In this document: positions 50,915-59,618 of the stretch, one piece after another
Position numbering within the stretch: the first letter of the stretch is position 1
Layout: every line of letters begins with the position of its first letter
Source: CBDCWO01 sp965223405
GTDB taxonomy: Bacteria > Bacteroidota > Bacteroidia > Chitinophagales > Saprospiraceae
DNA: 64,000 nucleotides
Assembly (NCBI GenBank): GCA_965223405.1
Contig: CBDCWO010000006.1
Coordinates: forward strand, 6,820,001 to 6,884,000
Direction: 5' to 3'
Translations under genes and position numbers: made by a program
The notes under the pieces: model-generated
Told to the model about the DNA's origin: nothing
Databases searched by the model: none
What the model saw: only the letters and a program-made list of their open reading frames with translations

Positions 50915-53284
50915 AATTTGATCCATTCCCCAGTTCTAATCATTGTCCTGATGATTGGAATAATTCTGAGTGCCTGCAATACTACTAAATACCTTCAAGA
51001 TGGTGAAACTTTGCTGGTCCGAAATGAAATTAATGTTATCGATTCCAATGAAAAAGTACCAGCAAAAAAACTGGAAGCCTCCTTACTCACTGTACTTCCG
51101 CAATCTCCTAATGCCAAGTTTTTAGGGCTTTTTCGAACCAGATTATGGTATTATTACAATACCCATGATACGAGTCTTATTGGTACGCTAATCAAAAAAA
51201 AGCTTGCCGAACCCCCAGTTTTAATTTCTGAAGATGAGGCCAGCCGCAGTGCATTGTTACTCAAATCCTACCTCATCAAGAAAGGCTACCGAAGCACCCA
51301 AGTTAGCTATGACATTGAGGCCAAAAACAAAAAAGGTGTGGTCAAATACTCTGCCACTCCCGGAAAGTTGATGTATATAGATTCAGTGATATTTGAGGCG
51401 GCAGATACGGCTATTCAGAGATTATTAACAGAAAATTCCAAAGATTCCTATCTCCAACCGGGAATTGCATTTGATAAGAATTTTTTTGATCTGGAAAGTT
51501 TCCGCATCACCGGTCTGTTTAGAAATGAAGGATATTATACGTTCAATAACAATTTCATCCGCTACTTTGCAGATACCAGTAATCAAAAATTAGTTACCAA
51601 AATAGCTGTGCTCAACCCTGATGAAACTAGTCGACACCAAAAGTTTTATGTAGGTAATTATACGATATATGATGATACCTATAGTAATTTGGACAATACC
51701 AATCTGAATGAATCAACGAATCGGGGAATCAAGTTTCTTACCAGCGATAGGAAATTTTATTTAGACACGGCAACCGTACCGAAATTTATCTATTTGAATT
51801 CCGGAAACCTCTACAATGGAGAACGGGAAAGACGAACTGTGAATAAATTAAATAGATTGGATATTACGCGGTTGGTACGAATGGTTCCCACACTGAGGAA
51901 TGACACGGTTGATTTCACGATTTACCTTCCGCGTAATCAAAATATGCTACTGGAAAACAATTTTGACATCAATTACTCCACCTTCAACCAGGTCCAGGGT
52001 CGAAATCTATTTGGAGTCAGCGGTAGTGTATTGTTTCAACATCGTAATCTTTTCCGGGGAGCTGAACGGCTTACAAGTAGTTTTCAAATAGGTGCCGACA
52101 TCAATCTGAGGAGTATTGATGAACTGGGGATTCTCAACGCTTTTACATTCCAAGTGAAAAATGATCTGAATTTTCCAAAATTCATTGATCTCTTCCGATT
52201 TATGCATTTGTTCAATCGCCTAAAATTTGGTAAAAACTCTTTGGTTTCTGATGAATTATTAGCAAGTTTGAATGAGGAAGCGACCACCCGTCTGGGACTA
52301 AATTATGATTTTATCATTCTAAAAAACTTCTACACCTATCATTCGCTGAATTCATCATTTGGTTTTGAATTAATCAAAAGCCGAAGGAAGAAATATCAGT
52401 TTAATCCTATCGGATTGGACTTATGGATCCCAGAAACTAAAGAGGGATTTGATCTCTTTTTGGAAGAACCCAGAAATTCGTTGCTTAGAAATAGTTTTGG
52501 TACCCGGCTATTTACCGGAATATTTTTCCGTAACTTATTAATAGATATTACCACCGCACCCAACAAAAATGGAAATGTCTGGCGTATCATTTCGAACCTC
52601 GAGTCATCAGGGCATGAAGTGGCTTTGACCAATCTGATATATAATGGATTGAAAGATACTTTTAAATTGGGTTCCATTGAGTTTTCCCAATTTGCGAAGG
52701 CGGAGATTGATATCCGGAGATATATTCCGATTGTAGGAACCCAAACTCTTGCATTAAGGTTTGCCACTGGTGTTGCCCTGCCCTTTGGCACCTCCCACGA
52801 AGTACCTTATTTAAAACAATTTTATCTGGGTGGTCCATTGAGTGTTAGAGCCTGGAGAGTGAGGGAATTAGGACCCGGATCCTATGAAGATCCTTTAAAT
52901 GAAACCATTAGGGAAGAATCCGGATATTTCTATCAGGCAGCGGATTTCAAATTAGAATTTGGGCTGGAATGGAGATTTCCTATATTTTGGCGTTTTGCAG
53001 GTGCATTATTTCTGGATGGTGGCAATATCTGGTCCCTGCGATCAACTGATGTGGATTTAAGGCCAGGTGCCCAATTATCCAAAAACTTTCTTAAGGAAAT
53101 TGCTTTAGGTTCCGGATTTGGAATTAGAACTGACTTTAGTTACTTCATTCTTAGAGTAGATGTGGGTTCGAAAATCAGGTCACCCTATAAGATCGATGGT
53201 CGTTATTACCCATACCGCAATTTAAGCCAAGCGTTAAGCCTCAACAAATTGAACTTTAATCTCGCCTTGGATTATCCATTTTAA
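50894..53284 (+). CDS. BamA/TamA-like outer-membrane protein (lipoprotein-type N-terminus)
   Basis: Up to 803 aa: POTRA-like N-terminal part (about 30-420, with LLKSYLIKKGYRSTQVSYD and LESFRITGLFRNEGYYTF), then a C-terminal beta-barrel of the Bac_surface_Ag family ending with aromatic SKIRSPYKID...FNLALDYPF. GSFGF-like turns and the RAWRVRELGPGS loop resemble the VRGF/L6 region of Omp85. The leader LIIVLMIGIILSAC is a lipoprotein signal, unusual for Omp85 but seen in Bacteroidota. The frame is open to 50873; the only ATG is 50951, inside the signal, so a GTG at 50894 is used here. Start uncertain. Confidence 0.9.
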   Translation: MCNNRNHNLIHSPVLIIVLMIGIILSACNTTKYLQDGETLLVRNEINVIDSNEKVPAKKLEASLLTVLPQSPNAKFLGLFRTRLWYYYNTHDTSLIGTLIKKKLAEPPVLISEDEASRSALLLKSYLIKKGYRSTQVSYDIEAKNKKGVVKYSATPGKLMYIDSVIFEAADTAIQRLLTENSKDSYLQPGIAFDKNFFDLESFRITGLFRNEGYYTFNNNFIRYFADTSNQKLVTKIAVLNPDETSRHQKFYVGNYTIYDDTYSNLDNTNLNESTNRGIKFLTSDRKFYLDTATVPKFIYLNSGNLYNGERERRTVNKLNRLDITRLVRMVPTLRNDTVDFTIYLPRNQNMLLENNFDINYSTFNQVQGRNLFGVSGSVLFQHRNLFRGAERLTSSFQIGADINLRSIDELGILNAFTFQVKNDLNFPKFIDLFRFMHLFNRLKFGKNSLVSDELLASLNEEATTRLGLNYDFIILKNFYTYHSLNSSFGFELIKSRRKKYQFNPIGLDLWIPETKEGFDLFLEEPRNSLLRNSFGTRLFTGIFFRNLLIDITTAPNKNGNVWRIISNLESSGHEVALTNLIYNGLKDTFKLGSIEFSQFAKAEIDIRRYIPIVGTQTLALRFATGVALPFGTSHEVPYLKQFYLGGPLSVRAWRVRELGPGSYEDPLNETIREESGYFYQAADFKLEFGLEWRFPIFWRFAGALFLDGGNIWSLRSTDVDLRPGAQLSKNFLKEIALGSGFGIRTDFSYFILRVDVGSKIRSPYKIDGRYYPYRNLSQALSLNKLNFNLALDYPF

Positions 53285-53322
53285 GCCAATATCGACGATG
53301 CCAAATACCTTAATAAAAACCC

Positions 53323-53958
53323 CTATCGAAAAAGTGATTTTCGACCATATTCATTACAGATTGGACAATGCTCAGGACGATGCCCTCTGGCTGGACAATA
53401 CTCACGGCCAAAATAAATCATCTGCAAATGCAGGTCATTCCATTTTTCCTTCGGAAATACTTTTTTCAAGTCCCTTTCGGTCTTCACCACATTTTTCCCG
53501 GTACTTAAACACCATCGATAAGCCAGGCGATGTACATGAGTGTCTACCGGAAAAGCCGGAACGTCAAAGGCCTGACTCATCACTACGCTGGCTGTCTTGT
53601 GCCCTACACCGGGAAGTGCTTCCAATAAATTCATGGCCGCAGGAACTTGCCCATCATGTATTTCCAATAGCATCTTGGAGAGTTTTTCAATATTTTTAGA
53701 TTTTGCCGGAGCCAAACCGCAGGGTTTGATTATCTTCTCGATCTCGGCAGCACCCAATTCAACCATTTCTTCAGGTGTACTGGCACGCTCAAATAAATCA
53801 GGAGTTGTTTTATTTACGCGAACATCAGTACATTGCGCTGATAAGAGCACGGCAATAAGCAATGTATACGCATCCCGATGTTCCAATGGAATCGGAGGAT
53901 CCGGATACAGAGATTCCAATACATCGGCGATTCTATCGGCTCTTTCCTTTCTTTTCAT
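53323..53958 (-). CDS. nth: endonuclease III (DNA glycosylase/AP lyase)
   Basis: A 211-aa HhH-GPD glycosylase that removes oxidised pyrimidines. VLLSAQCTD, LPGVGHKTASVV with the catalytic Lys, and FPVDTHVHRLAYR with the catalytic Asp are intact. The Fe-S region is altered: EYCPARGHRPEHCPIC gives Cys-x9-Cys-x2-Cys and the fourth Cys of the usual C-x6-C-x2-C-x5-C is missing before the end (NEYGRKSLFR). Next gene upstream is an acyl-CoA reductase, 4 bp away. Confidence 0.94.
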   Translation of the reverse strand: MKRKERADRIADVLESLYPDPPIPLEHRDAYTLLIAVLLSAQCTDVRVNKTTPDLFERASTPEEMVELGAAEIEKIIKPCGLAPAKSKNIEKLSKMLLEIHDGQVPAAMNLLEALPGVGHKTASVVMSQAFDVPAFPVDTHVHRLAYRWCLSTGKNVVKTERDLKKVFPKEKWNDLHLQMIYFGREYCPARGHRPEHCPICNEYGRKSLFR

Positions 53959-53962
53959 TCTG

Positions 53963-54988
53963 TTAAGTTGGTAGGTGAATAAGAAATTCCATAGTGTTTA
54001 CTCCGTCTGCGAAGTCATTTAATTGGGGTATTTGTGCGGTTCCAGGCAACAGTGATACTGTTTGTTTAAGGGATTCGGAGCACACCACACATTGTATTTG
54101 ATCCTGATGTTGCTCCAATTCCCCGGTTAAAGTGACTAACGAATCATAAGGTTGGAAATGAAGGGTTGAAATCCTGGACGGAATTTGTTGTTTTTTCAAT
54201 AAGATAATGGAACCATTGGTCATATATTGTTCCTGGTTGATTTGTAAGATGGCTAGGTTATAATCATAATTATGTTTGTATTTGTCATGTTCGATCACAT
54301 GTTCCTTGGTTTTCATCGCATCTAACAGATCATTAAATTGGTATTTGGAAGGAACATAAATTTTACTCAAGTTTCTACATCCCATTCCAAAGTATCGGAG
54401 CGTATCTTCAGCCAGGTTTTTTAAATCATCCTCAGATTCTTTTCCGGTTAACACCCCTACTCCATTGCGATTTTTTCTAATGATATGGGGATACTTTTTG
54501 AAATAATATTCAAAGTATCTAGCGGTATTATTACTACCTGTAGCAATGACAGCATCAAAATTCTTCAATTTTTCAACGAATGAAATCATACCCTGAATTT
54601 CAGGTATTAACTCTTGCCACATTTTATATAACATAGGTAGCACTACTTCATCCTTTTGGGAGAGCTTTACCAGGCTGTGATGGCCACAGAGAAAAGTGCA
54701 TAGAATATCATGAAATCCGACACATGGAATATTGCCTGCCATTACCAAACCCACTGCCTTCGGGATCGGATTTTCTCTGAACAATTTATGGGACATGGCA
54801 AATTCAAATAACAGGTCTCCTTTCAGGTAGTTTTCTCTAATCTGGATCAAAGCATACCAATAATCCTCTGGAGTAAACCAAGGATTTTCGAAACAGGCCT
54901 TGGTCACGGCTGCTGCCAGCAACCCATTGTCTTTATCGATCAATGTCCCAAGTTTATTCAGTGCTTTTATTCTTGCTTCCGTATTCAT
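53963..54988 (-). CDS. acyl-CoA reductase (LuxC family)
   Basis: About 341 aa, matching the LuxC-type long-chain acyl-CoA reductase family (Pfam LuxC). GNIPCVGFHDILCTFLCGHHSLVKLS is the nucleotide-binding region, ATGSNNTARYFEYYF follows, and the nucleophile region is RYFGMGCRNLSKIYVPS (Cys as in aldehyde dehydrogenases). It reduces activated acyl groups to aldehydes. No luxD or luxE is present, so bioluminescence is not implied; the family is common in Bacteroidota. The ATG at 54988 avoids overlap with rluD and is preferred to 55030. Confidence 0.88.
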   Translation of the reverse strand: MNTEARIKALNKLGTLIDKDNGLLAAAVTKACFENPWFTPEDYWYALIQIRENYLKGDLLFEFAMSHKLFRENPIPKAVGLVMAGNIPCVGFHDILCTFLCGHHSLVKLSQKDEVVLPMLYKMWQELIPEIQGMISFVEKLKNFDAVIATGSNNTARYFEYYFKKYPHIIRKNRNGVGVLTGKESEDDLKNLAEDTLRYFGMGCRNLSKIYVPSKYQFNDLLDAMKTKEHVIEHDKYKHNYDYNLAILQINQEQYMTNGSIILLKKQQIPSRISTLHFQPYDSLVTLTGELEQHQDQIQCVVCSESLKQTVSLLPGTAQIPQLNDFADGVNTMEFLIHLPT

Positions 54989-54990
54989 CG

Positions 54991-56046
54991 TTATAACAGT
55001 TCTTTGCGTGAACGCACATAATTTCTCCATTTGACAATTACCTGACTCATATCATCCGGTATTTCACTGTCAAAATGCATTTTCTTTTTTGTTCGCGGAT
55101 GGATAAATCCCAAACTTTTGGCATGTAAACAATGACGATTCACCAGGGTAAAAGCATTGGTTACAAATTGTTTGTATTTGCTGAAAATTGTTCCCTTTAA
55201 AATTTTATCACCGCCATAGGTTACATCATTAAACAGGGGGTGCCCAATCGATTGCATATGAACACGGATCTGATGCGTGCGTCCGGTTTCTAATTGACAT
55301 TTAATTACAGAGACATAATACAAATCTTCGATCAGCTCAAAATGAGTGATGGCCTTTTTCCCTTGGTTTCCATCCTGAAACACGGTCATTTTCTTCCGAT
55401 GTTTGGGGTCTCGACCGATATGACCTTCAACTGTGCCGCGAGGTTGCTCGAAGTTTCCCCAAACCAGAGCTATGTATTCACGAACGATAGAATGATCGTA
55501 AAACTGTTTTGCTAAATGAAACATAGACATTTCATTTTTGGCTACCACCATGAGTCCGGTCGTATCTTTATCAATCCGGTGCACCAATCCGGGACGCAAA
55601 TTATCACCGGGCGCGGATGGTAGGTTTTGAAAATGATTTGCCAATGCATTAACTAATGTTCCGGTGTAATTTCCAACACCCGGATGCACGACAAGGCCGG
55701 CCGGTTTGTGTAGGATTATTAAATCCTCATCCTCATAACGGATATCCAATGGAATTTCCTCAGGTAACACCTCAGTAGGGTAATCTGAAGGTGGGTAGAC
55801 AATGCGAATTGAATCACCGGCGGCTACTTTGTAATTCGCCTTAGTAGCTTCCAAATTGACTGTAATCAGTCCGGACTTAATCGCATTTTGAATTTTGGAA
55901 CGGGATAATCCAACTAATCTATCAATCAAAAACTTATCGATTCGAATCGGTGTCTGCTTCCTGTCCACAACAATTTCCCGATATTCCTCAGGTTCTTCTT
56001 GGTGAATATCCTCTTCTTGTCTATACTTGTCCTTGTATTTATCCAA
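54991..56046 (-). CDS. rluD: RluD-type 23S rRNA pseudouridine synthase
   Basis: A 351-aa RluA-family enzyme with N-terminal S4 RNA-binding domain (about 35-95, RIDKFLIDRLVGLSRSKIQNAI) and the catalytic domain with HRIDKDTTGLMVVAKN (Asp at about 160) and GRTHQIRVHM. Length and S4 domain fit RluD, which modifies helix 69 of 23S rRNA. An acidic 25-residue leader precedes the S4 domain. The start is a TTG at 56046; no in-frame ATG occurs before the catalytic domain. Confidence 0.92.
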   Translation of the reverse strand: MDKYKDKYRQEEDIHQEEPEEYREIVVDRKQTPIRIDKFLIDRLVGLSRSKIQNAIKSGLITVNLEATKANYKVAAGDSIRIVYPPSDYPTEVLPEEIPLDIRYEDEDLIILHKPAGLVVHPGVGNYTGTLVNALANHFQNLPSAPGDNLRPGLVHRIDKDTTGLMVVAKNEMSMFHLAKQFYDHSIVREYIALVWGNFEQPRGTVEGHIGRDPKHRKKMTVFQDGNQGKKAITHFELIEDLYYVSVIKCQLETGRTHQIRVHMQSIGHPLFNDVTYGGDKILKGTIFSKYKQFVTNAFTLVNRHCLHAKSLGFIHPRTKKKMHFDSEIPDDMSQVIVKWRNYVRSRKELL

Positions 56047-56067
56047 ACTATTTAATTATCCTTTCTT

Positions 56068-57273
56068 ATGAATGAAGACGCAAAATTAGGTTTTGGTTCT
56101 CACTGTGCCAAAGAAATATCTAAAGAGGTCACCACCCATTCACACATACTGCCTATTTATGCGACTTCAAGTTTTGCTTTTGATAGCATTGACCAAGGTA
56201 TCGAAATATTTAGTGGTGCGCAAGAAGGGCATGTTTACAGTCGTTATGGAAATCCAACTGTAGATACGGTAGCTCAAAAGATAGCGAATCTGGAAGATTG
56301 GAATTTGGACCATAAATCGCACGCCATTATGTTCAGTAGTGGTATGTCTGCTATTCATACTTTATTTTTATCCTTATTGTCTCCTGGTGATACCATTCTT
56401 ACCCAGGCCAATCTATACGGAGGCACCACGGAAATGATCAACAAGATCTTCAAGCCTTTAGGTATTGAGGTCCTATTTGTCAAACTCAAAGACTTAAACC
56501 AGGTAGAAAATTGCTTAAAATCAAAACAAAAGATACGATTAATCTACTTTGAAACACCTTCCAACCCTACTCTGGAATGTGTAGACATGGAAAATCTTAA
56601 TTTTCTGGCGAAAAAATATGGAGTCAAAACCGTTGCGGATAATACTTTTGCTACCCCGTACTTACAACAACCCTTTCAATTTGGTACAGATTTCATTATT
56701 CACTCCACGACCAAGTTTCTTAACGGGCATGGGAATTCGATAGCGGGAGTAGGATTAGGCTTAGACCGGCACTTTATGCAGGAAGTCGTTTGGGAAAAAA
56801 TGAAATTGGCAGGTACTAATTGCAATCCTTTTGATGCCTGGTTGGTAAATAATGGACTGAAAACACTCCATGTAAGGATGGATCGCCATTCGGCCAATGC
56901 GATAAAACTGGCTTCTTTCCTCGAACATCATCCTACAGTGGCTAAAATAAACTATATCGGATTGCCATCCCATCCGGATCACCAGGTTGCCAAAAAACAA
57001 ATGCGCCAATTCGGTGGCATGTTGAGTTTTGAACTGAAAGGAGGAATAGAAGCCGGGAAAGCGATGATGAACCGAATCAAAATGTGTACTCTGGCACCTA
57101 CACTTGGGGATGTCGATACTTTGATTCTTCATCCCGCCTCGATGTCACATGTAAAGATCCCTAAAAAGATACGCCTGGAGAACGGAATTACGGATGGTCT
57201 GGTGAGGGTTTCTGTCGGGATCGAGGATATAGAAGATATCATTGGGGATATAGGTGGTGCTATGGAAAGTTGA
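56068..57273 (+). CDS. Cys/Met metabolism PLP enzyme (cystathionine gamma-synthase/lyase type)
   Basis: A 401-aa fold-I PLP enzyme. YSRYGNPTVDTVAQKIANLE, FSSGMSAIHTLFLSLL, FETPSNPTLE, VADNTFATPYLQQP and HSTTKFLNGHGN with the PLP Lys at about 216 are the family signature. Members include MetB, MetC, methionine gamma-lyase and O-acylhomoserine sulfhydrylase; the sequence does not decide which. Convergent with coaX, 17 bp apart. Confidence 0.93.
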   Translation: MNEDAKLGFGSHCAKEISKEVTTHSHILPIYATSSFAFDSIDQGIEIFSGAQEGHVYSRYGNPTVDTVAQKIANLEDWNLDHKSHAIMFSSGMSAIHTLFLSLLSPGDTILTQANLYGGTTEMINKIFKPLGIEVLFVKLKDLNQVENCLKSKQKIRLIYFETPSNPTLECVDMENLNFLAKKYGVKTVADNTFATPYLQQPFQFGTDFIIHSTTKFLNGHGNSIAGVGLGLDRHFMQEVVWEKMKLAGTNCNPFDAWLVNNGLKTLHVRMDRHSANAIKLASFLEHHPTVAKINYIGLPSHPDHQVAKKQMRQFGGMLSFELKGGIEAGKAMMNRIKMCTLAPTLGDVDTLILHPASMSHVKIPKKIRLENGITDGLVRVSVGIEDIEDIIGDIGGAMES

Positions 57274-57290
57274 TGGGAAAGTATTTGTTT

Positions 57291-58064
57291 TTAACAATCT
57301 CCTGTGGTGAGACCGCCAAATATCCGCAAGCCATCTAAAGTCAAATTTGGTAGATGGTGGTCGTACTCTCTTTGCAGCGGAGACAGGATCGCCCCCAGCC
57401 CACCTGTTGCCAATACAATCGCACCGGAATTCCAATGCGTTTTTATCGATTGAACCATATGACGGATCAATCCAACATACCCTATGAGGATGCCACTTTG
57501 GATCGCACTTACCGTATCTTGACCCAGGATCCAATTGGGATATTCCAGTGGCACTTCCGGTAATTGAGCGGTCCGATCAAAAAGAGAATGAATCGCCGTC
57601 TTAATACCCGGCACAATATTGACTCCTTCTATTTTACCCTGCCCGGATACGGCTGTAAAAGTCATTGCCGTGCCAAAATCGATAATGATCGCGTTTTGAT
57701 TAAATAGCGTTTTTGCAGCTAAACAATTGGCTACGATATCAGATCCAATTTCATTGGGTTTTAAGATTTCAAGTGGCAAAAGTGGAAATGCATCGGAGTT
57801 CAGCCACAAGGGTTCCTGCTTTAATAACAATCGGACCAGATCATCAAAGTACGGATTGAGCTGGGGTACCACACTACTGATTATGGTCTTCTCCAATTTC
57901 CTGGGATCTATCCCGTTTTCTAAGAGGTGATTACCCAAATGTAGTTCATAATACATCAGCTCTTCATCCGGTTTGGTCTCCACCCGCCAAACATGAGACC
58001 ATTTACCCTCATTATAAATCCCAAATACTACATTCGAATTCCCAATATCAATGGTTGCAATCAT
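57291..58064 (-). CDS. coaX: type III pantothenate kinase
   Basis: A 257-aa CoaX, the first step of CoA synthesis. ATIDIGNSNVVFGI holds the phosphate loop and catalytic Asp; IIDFGTAMTFTAV and GGLGAILSPL are the second and third ASKHA motifs. The ATG at 58064 starts the first strand directly and is preferred to the codon at 58073. It lies 18 bp after the phosphoesterase gene. Confidence 0.95.
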   Translation of the reverse strand: MIATIDIGNSNVVFGIYNEGKWSHVWRVETKPDEELMYYELHLGNHLLENGIDPRKLEKTIISSVVPQLNPYFDDLVRLLLKQEPLWLNSDAFPLLPLEILKPNEIGSDIVANCLAAKTLFNQNAIIIDFGTAMTFTAVSGQGKIEGVNIVPGIKTAIHSLFDRTAQLPEVPLEYPNWILGQDTVSAIQSGILIGYVGLIRHMVQSIKTHWNSGAIVLATGGLGAILSPLQREYDHHLPNLTLDGLRIFGGLTTGDC

Positions 58065-58082
58065 TCTATACAAATTATTGTC

Positions 58083-58598
58083 TTAATCGGGGGTAGATAG
58101 TATTCCACGTCTTCCCAATTCAATTACTTCCGGTTTTTTTATTTGACCTGCTTCAATTTCAAAACGTATTGCCGTGCGAATGGTATGAAACCCATGATGC
58201 CCACAAGCACCGGGATTCATATGCAAATGTTTAAAGGTTTTGTCATAAATGACTTTTAGAATATGTGAATGGCCACAAATTACTAAACCGGGCTGTTCTG
58301 CTTTGAAAAGCGGTTTCACTCTGCGATTATACCTTCCCGGATATCCGGCTATGTGTGTCATGAATACCTTTAATCCCTCCACTTCAAATGTCAAATCCAG
58401 AGGCAATACCAAACGCACTTTCTGGTTATCGATGTTTCCATAAACCCCGCGAAACTTTTTAAAAGATTCCAATTCACCGATAAGCCCCGGGTCGCCAATG
58501 TCTCCGGCATGCCATATTTCATCAACTTGAGAAAACACTTTAAACAGTTCAGGATCCAGGTAACTATGTGTATCGGATATCAGGCCTATCTTTATCAT
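58083..58598 (-). CDS. YfcE/MJ0936 family metallophosphoesterase
   Basis: A 171-aa calcineurin-like phosphoesterase: LISDTHSY, WHAGDIGDP, VYGNIDNQ, MTHIAGYP and VICGHSHI give all the metal-binding motifs. The family acts on phosphodiesters in vitro; the physiological substrate is unknown. Its ATG overlaps the oxidoreductase stop by one base (TAATG), so the genes are translationally coupled. Confidence 0.93.
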   Translation of the reverse strand: MIKIGLISDTHSYLDPELFKVFSQVDEIWHAGDIGDPGLIGELESFKKFRGVYGNIDNQKVRLVLPLDLTFEVEGLKVFMTHIAGYPGRYNRRVKPLFKAEQPGLVICGHSHILKVIYDKTFKHLHMNPGACGHHGFHTIRTAIRFEIEAGQIKKPEVIELGRRGILSTPD

Positions 58599-59569
58599 TA
58601 TTGTTTCATGATATTAATAACTACTTTTCCAAATTGTTTTCCCTGCGACACGTAATTGAAGGCATGGTTAATTTCGTTTAAGGTAAATATGGAATCTACG
58701 ATAGGTTTTATTTGGTGTTTATTGACGAAGTCCAGCATATACATAAAATCTGTTGGAGAACCCATGGTGGAGCCTTTAAGCGTCAATTGTTTCCAAAACA
58801 GACGTTGCGGATTAAGGGGAATGGTTCCGGTGGTTCCACCATAACAAACCAGGCTTGCCCCCGAATTACAAATCCTGGTTGTTTGTGACAGGCCACTGCC
58901 TCCGGCACCATCGATTACTTTGTCGATTCCTCCAGTCATTTGTTTTAACTCATTAATCCACAATTCATTGCGATAATTGACTCCCCCTTTGGCTCCCAGA
59001 TCGATTGCTTTCTGAATCTTGTCATCGGAGCCTGAAGTTACAAATACCTTGGCTCCTATTGCCAGACAAAATTGACAAGCTTGCAATGCCACACCTCCTC
59101 CTATACCCGTGATCAACACCTTATCGCTTTGGGTTACTTTTGCTTGTACCATGGCAGCACGGTAAGCTGTTAAACCGGCTAACGGCAAAGCACCAGCCTC
59201 ATACCAGGATAAATGATCCGGTTTTGGATAAATGTTGGCTCTTGGAACCTTGACATATTCAGAGAAGGTTCCGTTTCGGGGCATCCCTAAGATCTGGTAC
59301 TCCGGAGAGGCAAATTCCTGCTTATTTCCCCAGCTCAAACCAGGTTGAATGATCACATCGGATGCTTGCCACTTACCGGCGCCATCACTCCCCAGAATTA
59401 CAGGCAATTCGATATTGGCATATTTTCCCTTTTGAATCCACAAGTCCCGGTGATTGATCGCGGAGGCAAATAATCGTACGATGACTTCCTCTGAATTCGC
59501 ACTCTCAGGATCAGGCGTAGTTTTTACCACCAAATCTTGCTGAACTCCCTGTAAAACTGCCGCTTTCAC
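58598..59569 (-). CDS. zinc-type alcohol dehydrogenase / quinone oxidoreductase-like protein
   Basis: A 323-aa MDR-superfamily oxidoreductase. GroES-like domain at 1-125 (AINHRDLWIQKGKYANIELPVILGSDGAG) and Rossmann domain with ITGIGGGVALQACQFCLAIGAKVFVTS. The zinc-ligand cysteines are absent, favouring the quinone oxidoreductase-like NADPH-dependent subgroup. GTG start at 59569, no ATG upstream in frame. Confidence 0.9.
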   Translation of the reverse strand: MKAAVLQGVQQDLVVKTTPDPESANSEEVIVRLFASAINHRDLWIQKGKYANIELPVILGSDGAGKWQASDVIIQPGLSWGNKQEFASPEYQILGMPRNGTFSEYVKVPRANIYPKPDHLSWYEAGALPLAGLTAYRAAMVQAKVTQSDKVLITGIGGGVALQACQFCLAIGAKVFVTSGSDDKIQKAIDLGAKGGVNYRNELWINELKQMTGGIDKVIDGAGGSGLSQTTRICNSGASLVCYGGTTGTIPLNPQRLFWKQLTLKGSTMGSPTDFMYMLDFVNKHQIKPIVDSIFTLNEINHAFNYVSQGKQFGKVVINIMKQ

Positions 59570-59618
59570 AATACTATTGTTTTCAATTCACGCTATAATG
59601 ACATAGTCATCTTGCAAA

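Noticed and set aside
53963..54988. LuxC homologue as part of a bioluminescence operon
   Set aside because: No luxA, luxB, luxD or luxE nearby; acyl-CoA reductases of this family are widespread in Bacteroidota.
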